From an uncultured Rhodospirillaceae bacterium (GTDB lineage Bacteria; Pseudomonadota; Alphaproteobacteria; Reyranellales; Reyranellaceae): a stretch of DNA of 54,194 nucleotides. This document shows, in pieces, positions 1-7,467 of this stretch. Positions within the stretch are counted from its first letter, which is position 1, and every line of letters starts with the position of its first letter. Below the pieces are notes generated by a model, which did not search any database, was not told the origin of the DNA, and worked only from the letters and a program-made list of their open reading frames with translations. The translations under genes were made by a program, and so were the position numbers. The stretch spans positions 1 to 54,194 of the forward strand of contig CAMFGZ010000030.1 in the NCBI GenBank assembly GCA_945952105.1, given 5' to 3'.

Positions 1-1402
1 CCGGCTTGCCGGCGGCGAGCCACTGCTCGCGGCTCTGGCCGCCCTTCCAGGCGCGCGTCGTGAAGCCCAGGATCTCGACCTTCACGCCGCAGCGCTCGAG
101 CGTACGGGCCAGGATGTCGGCGCTCATCGCCGCCACGGTGATCGGCCGTCCGCGCATCGAGCCCGAATTGTCGATCAGCAGCGACACGACGGTGTCGCGG
201 AAGTTGGTGTCGCGCTCGGTCTTGAACGAGAGCGCATGCATCGGGTTGGTGACGACGCGCGTGAGCCGCGCGGCATCGAGGATGCCCTCGTCCAGGTCGA
301 ACTCCCAGGCGCGGTTCTGCTGCGCCATCAGGCGACGCTGCAGGCGGTTGGCGAGCTTGCCGATGACGCCCTGCAGGTGCGCAAGTTGCTGGTCGAGGTG
401 GTTGCGCAGGCGGCCGAGTTCCTCGGCATCGCACAGCGCGTCGGCCTCGACGATCTCGTCGAACTTGTTGGAATAGGCGTGATACTGCTGACCGGCCGGT
501 TCGTTGGAGAGCGCGCCCGGCGGCAGCCAGGGACGCTCGGCGCGGCCCGGCTCCTCCTCGTCGCCCGAGCCCATCTGCATCTCGGTCTGGGCCTGGTCGG
601 CGGCGGTCTCGGAAGCATCCTCCTGCTCGGAGGCATCCTCGGTTTCCTCGCCCTGGGCGCCGTAGCCCTGGGTCTCGCTCGAATCGCTCTGGTCGTCGCC
701 GGTCTCGTTCGACTGACCGTCTGCGTTCTCCTGGTCCTGCGAATCCTGGTTGTCGTCGTCCTGCAGGTCGGCCGTCTCGTCGCCGAGCTTCAGGTCGCGG
801 ATGAGCTGGCGGGCGGCGCGGGCGAAGGCTTCCTGGTTGGTCAGCGAATCGCGCAGCTTCTGGAAGTCGCGGCCGGCGGCGCTTTCGATGTCGGAGCGCC
901 ACATGTCGACCATCGCCTTGGCCGAATCCGGCGGCGCGGCGCCCAGCAGCTGTTCGCGGGCGATCAGGCCGACCACGTCGGCGATCGGTGCGTCTTCCTT
1001 GGTCTTGACGCGGGCATGGCCGCGCTGGTCGGAGCGCTGGCGCCATAGAGCGGAGAGGTTGTCGGCGACGCCGATCATCTTCTTGGCGCCCAGCGCCTCG
1101 ACGCGGACCTGTTCCACCGCCTCGAAGATCGCGCGCGCCGCCTCGCCGCGCGGGACGCGGCGGAGGTGGGTCTTGCGGTCGTGATGGCGCAGCTTCAGCG
1201 CCATCGAGTCGGCCTCGCCGCGGACACGGCTCACATCCTCGGCCGGCAGGTCGCGTGCCGGAACCGTGATGCGGGCTTCCTGGCCCAGCAGCGAACCGCC
1301 ATCGGGGACGAAGGCGACGTTCACTTCCTTGCGCGACACCGCCCGCATGGTGGTGGCGGTGACGCGGCGAAACTCCTCGATGGGAGTGGAGTCCTTGGCC
1401 AT
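1..1402 (-). CDS. cobT: Aerobic cobaltochelatase subunit CobT (3' end beyond window)
   Basis: CobT is the large AAA-associated subunit that, with CobS and CobN, inserts cobalt into hydrogenobyrinic acid a,c-diamide in aerobic cobalamin synthesis. Reading from the ATG at 1402, 467 codons stay open to the window edge, so the C-terminus is missing (the family is about 630 residues). The N-terminus begins MAKDSTPIEEFRR. A long Asp/Glu/Gln-rich acidic linker (roughly encoded 570-800) separates the N-terminal part from a von Willebrand A-type domain carrying the MIDAS motif DNSGSM near 165-185. The acidic linker and MIDAS are CobT hallmarks. The gene lies 21 nt downstream of cobS on the same strand, so the two are very probably co-transcribed. 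The identification is firm; only the missing end is uncertain. Confidence 0.95.
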   Translation of the reverse strand, partial: MAKDSTPIEEFRRVTATTMRAVSRKEVNVAFVPDGGSLLGQEARITVPARDLPAEDVSRVRGEADSMALKLRHHDRKTHLRRVPRGEAARAIFEAVEQVRVEALGAKKMIGVADNLSALWRQRSDQRGHARVKTKEDAPIADVVGLIAREQLLGAAPPDSAKAMVDMWRSDIESAAGRDFQKLRDSLTNQEAFARAARQLIRDLKLGDETADLQDDDNQDSQDQENADGQSNETGDDQSDSSETQGYGAQGEETEDASEQEDASETAADQAQTEMQMGSGDEEEPGRAERPWLPPGALSNEPAGQQYHAYSNKFDEIVEADALCDAEELGRLRNHLDQQLAHLQGVIGKLANRLQRRLMAQQNRAWEFDLDEGILDAARLTRVVTNPMHALSFKTERDTNFRDTVVSLLIDNSGSMRGRPITVAAMSADILARTLERCGVKVEILGFTTRAWKGGQSREQWLAAGKP

Positions 1403-1423
1403 CCGGCCCTCGCTACTTACTAC

Positions 1424-2428
1424 TTAGTGCGTCTTGCCGCCCTTGCCGCTGGTCGCCGGCAGGTCCTTGCCGAAGCAGCGCTGATAGTATTCGGCGAGCG
1501 TGCTGCGCTCGACCTCGTCGCACTTGTTCAGGAAGGTGAGACGGAATGCAAAGCCCACGTCGCCTCCGAAGATGCGCGCATTCTCGGCCCAGGTGATCAC
1601 CGTACGCGGCGACATGACGGTCGAGATGTCGCCGGCGATGAAGCCCGCGCGGGTGAGTTCGGCCAGCGCCACCATGGCGGCGATGGTCTTGCGGCCTTCG
1701 TCGCTGTTGTAGTGCGGCGTCTTGGCCGCGACGATGTTCACTTCCTGCTCGTGCGGCAGGTAGTTCAGCGTCGTCACGATCGACCAGCGGTCCATCTGGC
1801 CCTGATTGATCTGCTGCGTGCCGTGATAGAGGCCCGTCGTGTCGCCGAGGCCGACCGTGTTGGCGGTCGAGAACAGGCGGAATGCCGGATGCGGATGGAT
1901 GACCTTGTTCTGGTCGAGCAGGGTCAGCTTGCCGTCGACCTCGAGCACGCGCTGGATCACGAACATCACGTCGGCGCGGCCGGCGTCGTATTCGTCGAAC
2001 ACCAGGGCGGTCGGGTTCTGCAGCGCCCACGGCAGGATGCCTTCGCGGAACTCGGTGACCTGCTTGCCGTCGCGCAGGACGATCGCATCCTTGCCGATCA
2101 GGTCGATACGCGAGATGTGGCTGTCGAGGTTGACGCGCAGGCAGGGCCAGTTGAGGCGCGACGCGACCTGCTCGATGTGGGTCGACTTGCCGGTGCCGTG
2201 ATAGCCCTGGACCATGACGCGGCGGTTGTGGGCGAAGCCCGCGAGGATCGCCATCGTCGTGTCGTGATCGAACAGGTAGGCGTCATCCACCTCGGGGACG
2301 TGCTCGGTCGGGGCGCTGAAAGCCGGGACTTCCATGTCGGTGTCGATCCCGAAAACCTGGCGCGCAGAAACCTTGATATCCGGCATGCCCGACACATTCT
2401 GGCGGGCCGCGGTCGTCGTAGAGGCCAT
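1424..2428 (-). CDS. cobS: Aerobic cobaltochelatase AAA+ subunit CobS
   Basis: CobS is the MoxR-like AAA+ ATPase that forms a ring complex with CobT and drives cobalt insertion by CobN. The 334-residue product shows Walker A GYHGTGKS at about residues 75-82 and a Walker B-like LVFDEYD near 155-162. The length matches known CobS (about 332). I chose the ATG at 2428 (MASTTTAARQN) over an in-frame upstream start at 2503, because the extra 25 residues have no counterpart in the family that I recall. It sits between the J-domain gene upstream and cobT downstream, all on the minus strand, in an arrangement common in alphaproteobacteria. No defects are visible. Confidence 0.96.
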   Translation of the reverse strand: MASTTTAARQNVSGMPDIKVSARQVFGIDTDMEVPAFSAPTEHVPEVDDAYLFDHDTTMAILAGFAHNRRVMVQGYHGTGKSTHIEQVASRLNWPCLRVNLDSHISRIDLIGKDAIVLRDGKQVTEFREGILPWALQNPTALVFDEYDAGRADVMFVIQRVLEVDGKLTLLDQNKVIHPHPAFRLFSTANTVGLGDTTGLYHGTQQINQGQMDRWSIVTTLNYLPHEQEVNIVAAKTPHYNSDEGRKTIAAMVALAELTRAGFIAGDISTVMSPRTVITWAENARIFGGDVGFAFRLTFLNKCDEVERSTLAEYYQRCFGKDLPATSGKGGKTH

Positions 2429-2539
2429 CACACGAATTCCTACAAAACAATGCCCGCCAATTGCGGGCGGAACGATAGTCGCAGGCAGGATTGTGCGCTG
2501 CAAGCGGCCAAATGCACGGACAGCCCCAAGCAGGGCTAA

Positions 2540-3121
2540 TCAGTCGGCTGGAAGGTGCTCCGAGGCCCGCAGAGTGGAATAAGCGGCGTTGATTTCCTTG
2601 AGCTTTTCCTCGGCCTCGCGCGCTCCCCCGTTGGCATCGGGGTGATGCAGCTTGACCAGTTCCTTGTAGCGGGATTTCACGACTTTTCGGGTAAGCGGCC
2701 ATGAAAGTTCGAGGACATCGAGGGCATTTCGCTCCGCCGGGGTCAGTTGCTCGCTGCCATCGTACTTGGGCGGGGGCTTTTCCCCGAGGCCGGCATCGTC
2801 GGCGAGGCCCAGCGGGTCCTTGATGTGGGCGTAGGGATTGCCGTTGCGGCGGGCGCCCAGCGGCCAGACAGGGCGGCGCCAGGTCGTGTCGGCGCGGATG
2901 TGGGCCTCGATCTGGTCGGAGTCGAGACCGGCGAAGTAATCCCACTTCTTGTTGTAGTCGCGGACATGCTCGAGGCAGAACCAGCGATATTCGTCGAGCT
3001 TGTCGCGCGCGCGTGGCGCACGATATTCACCCTGCAGCCGGCAGCCCGGCGCCTCGCAGACGCGCTGGTGCGGCTTCGCACCGTCCATTGCCGCCAGGGG
3101 GTTCGCTCGTCGTCGGGCCAT
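2540..3121 (-). CDS. J-domain protein with N-terminal putative zinc knuckle, cobS-linked
   Basis: A 193-residue protein with a C-terminal J domain (about residues 134-190) containing the diagnostic HPD tripeptide in LVKLHHPDANGG. The domain should stimulate an Hsp70 (DnaK) ATPase. The N-terminus carries a Cys/His pattern, C22-x4-C27 then C49-x2-H52, which looks like a small zinc-binding knuckle. The order (zinc part first, J domain last) is the reverse of classical DnaJ, and no Gly/Phe region is seen. The gene lies 111 nt upstream of the cobS start on the same strand. That linkage is frequent in alphaproteobacteria and suggests, but does not prove, a role in chelatase assembly. The J domain is certain; the client is unknown. 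Confidence 0.88.
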   Translation of the reverse strand: MARRRANPLAAMDGAKPHQRVCEAPGCRLQGEYRAPRARDKLDEYRWFCLEHVRDYNKKWDYFAGLDSDQIEAHIRADTTWRRPVWPLGARRNGNPYAHIKDPLGLADDAGLGEKPPPKYDGSEQLTPAERNALDVLELSWPLTRKVVKSRYKELVKLHHPDANGGAREAEEKLKEINAAYSTLRASEHLPAD

Positions 3122-3185
3122 CGGGCTAATATGTGTTCAAGGATGTGACCCGGCAAGAGAGGCCGGCAGAAGAGGGAAGGCAGTC

Positions 3186-3467
3186 ATGGGCAAGGTGGCG
3201 ACGGCGATCGACGACAAGCTCCGTGCAACCTTTGCGCCGGTGCGCCTGGCCATCGAGGACGAATCCTCCAGGCACCACGGCCATGCCGGCTGGCGCGAGG
3301 GCGGGGAGACGCATTTCAGGGTGGAGATCGTGTCGCAGGCCTTCGAGGGCAAGACCCGCGTCGCCCGCCAGCGCCTCGTCTATGCCGCCCTCAAGGAAGA
3401 ACTCGATGCCGGCCTGCACGCGCTGGCGATGGAGACGCTGACGCCGGCGGAGGACGCGCAGCGCTAG
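3186..3467 (+). CDS. bolA: BolA family protein
   Basis: A 93-residue BolA/IbaG-type protein. These small KH-like proteins bind [2Fe-2S] glutaredoxins and influence iron-sulfur or iron regulation. The core reads SRHHGHAGWREGGETHFRVEI, then the helix RVARQRLVYAALKEEL ending near LHALAMETLTP, typical of the alphaproteobacterial BolA group. The ATG at 3186 is preceded by a purine-rich GAGGGAAGG about 8 nt upstream, which decides the start against longer in-frame alternatives. It is transcribed divergently from the J-domain/cobS/cobT group, and its stop codon overlaps that of the convergent DUF2889 gene by 4 nt. A monothiol glutaredoxin partner is not in this window; the dithiol GrxC at 32.8 kb is a different type. 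Confidence 0.92.
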   Translation: MGKVATAIDDKLRATFAPVRLAIEDESSRHHGHAGWREGGETHFRVEIVSQAFEGKTRVARQRLVYAALKEELDAGLHALAMETLTPAEDAQR

Positions 3468-4117
3468 CCTTCCATCTCCACGTCCTTGCCTTCGACGGCG
3501 GCGCGGACGGCCTCGGCGTCGGGGCCCGTATAGAAGTGCGGCACCCAGCGCCTGGTGACTTCGCTGTCGGAGGCCCAGGTGTGGCAGGTGTCGAGCATGT
3601 AGGGCTTGCGGCGCGGCTTCGGCGCGGCGTTGGGATCCTTGGGCGGCAGCGTCCCGGTCTTTTCGCGATGGGCGCGGTTGAGGTCCCGGGCCTTCTTCGA
3701 CGACACGGTCTGGAAGGCCGTGGTCGCCACGGGGCCCAGCAGTTCGACGATGTGCGTGCAGCCGTGCACGCCGCCCAGCCGCTCGCGCACGGCGCGATGG
3801 AAGCCGCCACCGATGCGCAGGCCGATCAGCTTCTTGAAGGCCGGCGCGATGTCGCCGCACATGCGATACGGCGACTTGTCGGTCACTGCTTCGGCGTCGA
3901 CGATCGTGAAGGTGTGGTCGATCGTCAGCCGGATCGACATGTCGTGCACGAAGTCGCCCGGCTTCAGCGGCCCGCGCCACTCGTTGGCGTGTTCGTAGCT
4001 CTTCTCGTCGGTGATGCGGCCTTCGATGTCCCACAGCCCGTCGCCGCGGAAAAAGCCCTGGCAGACGACGCGGCGAGTGTGAAGGTGCTGTCGCCCGATC
4101 GGTGGCGAAAGCGGCAT
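3464..4117 (-). CDS. DUF2889 domain protein
   Basis: A 217-residue protein that I place in the DUF2889 family by its pattern. It opens MPLSPPIGRQHLHTRRVVCQGF, continues with RGDGLWDIEGRITDEKSY, and later has GCTHIVELLGPVATTAFQ and a C-terminal LDTCHTWASDSE. The HTR segment, the GCTH motif and conserved Cys/His residues suggest metal or cofactor binding, but the family has no assigned activity that I know of. No signal peptide or membrane segment is seen, so it is probably cytoplasmic. Its stop codon overlaps the convergent bolA stop. It begins 28 nt beyond the stop of the neighbouring CorC-type gene, so it may be the tail of the aroK-aroB-CorC transcription unit. Confidence 0.8.
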   Translation of the reverse strand: MPLSPPIGRQHLHTRRVVCQGFFRGDGLWDIEGRITDEKSYEHANEWRGPLKPGDFVHDMSIRLTIDHTFTIVDAEAVTDKSPYRMCGDIAPAFKKLIGLRIGGGFHRAVRERLGGVHGCTHIVELLGPVATTAFQTVSSKKARDLNRAHREKTGTLPPKDPNAAPKPRRKPYMLDTCHTWASDSEVTRRWVPHFYTGPDAEAVRAAVEGKDVEMEG

Positions 4118-4145
4118 GGTGGTTCCCCGTAGTGTCAGGTGGAGG

Positions 4146-5450
4146 TCAGTTGCCCGCCTGTATGGCGGCGGGCGGCACGATCCGCAACTCGGCGATGCGC
4201 GTGCCCTCGCGCTTCAAAATCTCGAAGCGGAAACCGTAGAATGCATAAACCTGGCCCACTTCCGGGATGCGGCGGGCCTCGTGCAGCACCAGGCCCGCGA
4301 TGGTCGTGGCGACGCCCTCGGGCAGGCCCCAGCCGAACTCGCGGTTGAGGTCGCGGATCGGTACGTCGCCCTGGCAGACCATGCTGCCATCCTCGCGCCG
4401 GACCACGCCGCGGCGGATGGCGTCGTGTTCGTCCTCGATGTCGCCGACGATCTCCTCGAGAATGTCCTCGAGCGTCACGATCCCGCGCAGGGCGCCGTAC
4501 TCGTCGACGACGATGGCGAAATGCTCGTGGCGGGCACGGAACGCCTCGAGCTGGTCGAACAGCACCGTCGATTCGGGAATGAACCAGGGCGGCGTCATGA
4601 TCGCGTCGATCTTCACCGAGGCGGGATCGCCCGCGGCCTTCACCGCGCGGAACAGGTCCTTGGCATGCACGATGCCCACGACATTGTCCGCTTCCCCGCG
4701 ATAGAGCGGGATGCGCGTATAGGGCGCCGCCAGCATCTGGGTCACGATGGCATCGGTCGGCTGGTCGGCGTCGATCAGCACGACGTTGCCGCGATGGGTC
4801 ATCACGTCGCCCACCGTTCGGTCGCCGAGGTCGAGCACGGAGCGCAGCATCGCCTTCTCGGCCGGCGCGCTGTCGCCGTCCTGACCCTCGCCGTGCAGCT
4901 CGATGGCGCCGCGCAGCGCGTCGCTCTGTTCCTCGGCATCGGGAACGCGGTCGGTGCGCACGTTCATCAGCCGCAGGAAGAAGCGCGAAATCCAGGCGAC
5001 GCCGCGGGCGAGGGGGCCGAGTATGGTGAGCGTCACCATGATCGATGGCGCCAGCGCCAGCGCCACGCGGTCGGCGCGCAGCAGCGCCCAGGTCTTGGGC
5101 ATCACCTCGGCGAAGATGACGATGAGGACGCCGATCACCAGCGTCGCGTAGACGACGCCCGCGGCGCCGAACAGCGCCGTCAGCACCGCGGTGGAGAGCG
5201 ATGCGGAAAAGATGTTCACGACGTTGTTGCCGAGGAGGACGGCACTCACCGCCTCGTCCTTGCGGTCGAGCAGGGCGTTGACGATCACCGCCTTGGGGTT
5301 TCCCTGCTGTGCCAGCCGATGCATGCGGGGCCGCGACGCGCCGGTGATCGCCGTCTCGGCGGCCGACAGGTAGGCGGCCAGCAGCAGGCAGACGACGACG
5401 AGGGGAACCGCGATCGAAAGCGGGATGTCGAAGTGCAGTTCGGCGTCCAT
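4146..5450 (-). CDS. Hemolysin/CorC-type membrane protein (DUF21-CBS-CorC_HlyC)
   Basis: A 434-residue inner-membrane protein of the CNNM/CorC family, associated with magnesium or cobalt homeostasis. The N-terminal DUF21 part (about 1-190) has hydrophobic segments such as LSIAVPLVVVCLLLAAYLSA and a second near GVVYATLVIGVLIVIFAEVMPK. Two CBS repeats follow (about 205-335), including VVDEYGALRGIVTLEDILEE. The C-terminal CorC_HlyC domain contains CQGDVPIRDLNREFGW and GLVLHEARRIPEVGQ. I chose the ATG at 5450 (MDAELHF), 7 nt past the aroB stop, because the further upstream in-frame codons lie inside aroB and are unlike protein. The aroK-aroB-CorC order recurs in alphaproteobacteria. The transported ion is not determined by the sequence. 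Confidence 0.9.
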   Translation of the reverse strand: MDAELHFDIPLSIAVPLVVVCLLLAAYLSAAETAITGASRPRMHRLAQQGNPKAVIVNALLDRKDEAVSAVLLGNNVVNIFSASLSTAVLTALFGAAGVVYATLVIGVLIVIFAEVMPKTWALLRADRVALALAPSIMVTLTILGPLARGVAWISRFFLRLMNVRTDRVPDAEEQSDALRGAIELHGEGQDGDSAPAEKAMLRSVLDLGDRTVGDVMTHRGNVVLIDADQPTDAIVTQMLAAPYTRIPLYRGEADNVVGIVHAKDLFRAVKAAGDPASVKIDAIMTPPWFIPESTVLFDQLEAFRARHEHFAIVVDEYGALRGIVTLEDILEEIVGDIEDEHDAIRRGVVRREDGSMVCQGDVPIRDLNREFGWGLPEGVATTIAGLVLHEARRIPEVGQVYAFYGFRFEILKREGTRIAELRIVPPAAIQAGN

Positions 5451-5457
5451 GCCGCTA

Positions 5458-6585
5458 CTAGGCAGCGATGGCGTCGTCGAGCAGGCTGCGCAGGCCCGTC
5501 TCGTCGACGTCGCGGGTGACGAAGGATTTTCCGATGCCGCGCGCGAGCACGAAGGTGAGCTTGCCGCCCTCGGCCTTCTTGTCACCGCGCATGTGATGGA
5601 TCAGCCTGGTCGCATCCCAGGTGCGGCTGTTGTCGCCGCCGATCGTGCGCAGGCGCACCGGCAGGCCGACATTGCCGAGATGGCGCCGCACGCGCTGGGC
5701 GTCGGCCAGGGGACAGAGGCCGAGGCGCGCCGACAGGTCGAAGGCCATCGCCATGCCCGCGCCGACCGCCTCGCCGTGCAGCAAAGCTCCGCCGAAGCCG
5801 GTCTCGGCCTCCAGCGCATGCCCGAACGTATGGCCGAGATTGAGAAGGGCGCGAAGGTCCGTGGTCTCGCGCTCGTCGGCCGCCACGATGCGCGCCTTGG
5901 AAAGGCAGCTCTGCTCGATGGCATAGGTGCGCGCGGCGGCGTCGCCAGACAGCACCTTCTCGCCATTGGCCTCGCACCAGGCGAAGAAGTCCGGATCGTC
6001 GATCAGCCCGTACTTTGCGACCTCGGCGTAGCCGGCCAGCAGCTCGCGGCGCGGCAGCGTGTCGAGAACCGTCGTGTCGGCCAGCACGAGGCGCGGCTGG
6101 TAGAAGGCGCCGACCAGGTTCTTGCCGTGGCGGGTGTTGATGCCGGTCTTGCCACCGACCGAGGAATCGACCTGCGCCAGCAGCGTGGTCGGCACCTGGA
6201 TGAAATCGACGCCGCGCAGGAGCACCGCCGCCGCAAAGCCCGTGAGATCGCCGACCACGCCGCCGCCCAGCGCGACCAGCGTGGTCTTGCGGTCGGGGCG
6301 ACGGTCGAGCAGCTCGTTCATCAGCCGGCCGAAGCTCGCGAAGTCCTTGCTGCTCTCGCCGGCCGGCACCGTCACCGTTTCGGTTTTCACCCCGGCTTTT
6401 CCGAACGAGGCCGCGAGGCGCGCGCCGTAGATCGGCTCGACCGTATCGTCGCTCACGATCGTGACCCTGGGCGCGGCCAGCAGCGGTCGCGAAAGCTCGC
6501 CCGCGCGGTCGATCAGGCCGGGGCCGATGGCGATGTCGTAGGCGCGACCGGCGAGGTCGACGCGGATGGTACGGGGCGAACTCAT
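5458..6585 (-). CDS. aroB: 3-dehydroquinate synthase
   Basis: AroB converts DAHP to 3-dehydroquinate, the second step of the shikimate pathway, using NAD and a divalent metal. The 375-residue product shows the family run: KTTLVALGGGVVGDLTGFAA (nucleotide-binding loop), VPTTLLAQVDSSVGGKTGIN, and the metal-binding helices NLGHTFGHALE and LLHGEAVGAGM. Length is normal. The ATG at 6585 overlaps the aroK stop in an ATGA, so translation is probably coupled to aroK. An in-frame upstream extension into aroK is an artefact of high GC. It is followed 7 nt later by the CorC-type gene. The call is firm. Confidence 0.97.
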   Translation of the reverse strand: MSSPRTIRVDLAGRAYDIAIGPGLIDRAGELSRPLLAAPRVTIVSDDTVEPIYGARLAASFGKAGVKTETVTVPAGESSKDFASFGRLMNELLDRRPDRKTTLVALGGGVVGDLTGFAAAVLLRGVDFIQVPTTLLAQVDSSVGGKTGINTRHGKNLVGAFYQPRLVLADTTVLDTLPRRELLAGYAEVAKYGLIDDPDFFAWCEANGEKVLSGDAAARTYAIEQSCLSKARIVAADERETTDLRALLNLGHTFGHALEAETGFGGALLHGEAVGAGMAMAFDLSARLGLCPLADAQRVRRHLGNVGLPVRLRTIGGDNSRTWDATRLIHHMRGDKKAEGGKLTFVLARGIGKSFVTRDVDETGLRSLLDDAIAA

Positions 6586-7145
6586 GCCGTCTGTCCTGCT
6601 GTCTGTGTCTGCAGATGCGTGCGAATCGCGTCGATCACCTGCTCGGTCGTGCGCTCCGCCGGCTGGGCGGTCGAATCGACCACGATGTCGGCCTCGGCGT
6701 AGATCGGGTAGCGCGCCTGCATGAGCCGCGCGAGGATTTCCTTCGGATCGCCCTGGCGCAGCAGCGGCCGATGGGTCCGCTTCTTCACCCGGTCGAACAG
6801 CACGTCGAGCTCGGCGCGCAGCCACACGGTCAGCGCCCGGGCCTTCATCAGGCTCCGCGTCTCGGGGTCCATGTAGGCGCCGCCGCCGGTCGACAGGACG
6901 CGCGGCGTCTCCTCGAGCAGCCGGGAGATCACCCGGCGTTCGCCGGCCCGGAACTCCTGTTCGCCATAGCGCTCGAAGAATTCAGAGATGGTGCAGCCAG
7001 CCGCGCGCTCGATCTCGTCGTCTGCGTCGACGAACGGGAGGCCGAGTCTTGCCGCCAGCCGTTTGCCGATGGCGCTCTTGCCCGCGCCCATCAGACCCAC
7101 GAGGGCTACGGTTCGCGGCAAGGACAGGGGAGAAGAGGCGTCCAT
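6582..7145 (-). CDS. aroK: Shikimate kinase
   Basis: AroK phosphorylates shikimate at the 3-hydroxyl with ATP. The 187-residue protein has Walker A GLMGAGKS at 17-24, the shikimate-binding VDADDEIE at about 39-46, the STGGGAYM loop, and the lid arginines in KKRTHRPLLR. Size is typical. It is the first gene of the minus-strand aroK-aroB-CorC unit and overlaps aroB by 4 nt. The intergenic stretch to the divergent gene at 7288 is about 140 nt and presumably holds promoters for both directions. I could not pick out a convincing -35/-10 pair there. Confidence 0.97.
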   Translation of the reverse strand: MDASSPLSLPRTVALVGLMGAGKSAIGKRLAARLGLPFVDADDEIERAAGCTISEFFERYGEQEFRAGERRVISRLLEETPRVLSTGGGAYMDPETRSLMKARALTVWLRAELDVLFDRVKKRTHRPLLRQGDPKEILARLMQARYPIYAEADIVVDSTAQPAERTTEQVIDAIRTHLQTQTAGQTA

Positions 7146-7287
7146 GTCAGGCTGCCCCAGTCATGTCGCCCATTATGCCCTGGGTTTCAAGCGATCCGCC
7201 GGGACACCGAAGGTCACGGTGCGACCACGCATGCGCGGCCTCTCGGCAATTGCCGCTCGGACGAGGGGCGGGTAGGTTGCCCGCGCC

Positions 7288-7467
7288 GTGCCCCTGTTCC
7301 GTTCCAGAAACCGCTTCAACGTGCCCAATCTCCGCATCGGGCCCATCATTGCCGTCGCCGTGGTGACCCTGCTCGTCGCCGGGCTGGTGGCGCTTGCGGT
7401 GGTGGAGCCGCGCCCGCCGCTCAAGCATTTCGAAGTTCCGGTCCCTAATGAACGCCTTGCGCGGTAG
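7288..7467 (+). CDS. Small single-pass membrane protein (59 aa) upstream of xerD
   Basis: From a GTG at 7288, 59 residues run to a TAG at 7467. The sequence has a basic, Arg-rich N-terminus (VPLFRSRNRFNVPNLRIG), one strongly hydrophobic segment at about 19-39 (PIIAVAVVTLLVAGLVALAV), then a short proline-rich tail ending VPVPNERLAR. It is too well formed (basic head, TM, tail) to be random, and I recall similar small proteins at this place before xerD in other alphaproteobacteria. The only other in-frame start is an internal GTG at 7321, because a stop lies at 7273. A GAGGGGCGGG stretch lies about 14 nt upstream. The stop lies 20 nt inside the next gene, so the two are probably translationally coupled. 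Function unknown. Confidence 0.7.
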   Translation: MPLFRSRNRFNVPNLRIGPIIAVAVVTLLVAGLVALAVVEPRPPLKHFEVPVPNERLAR

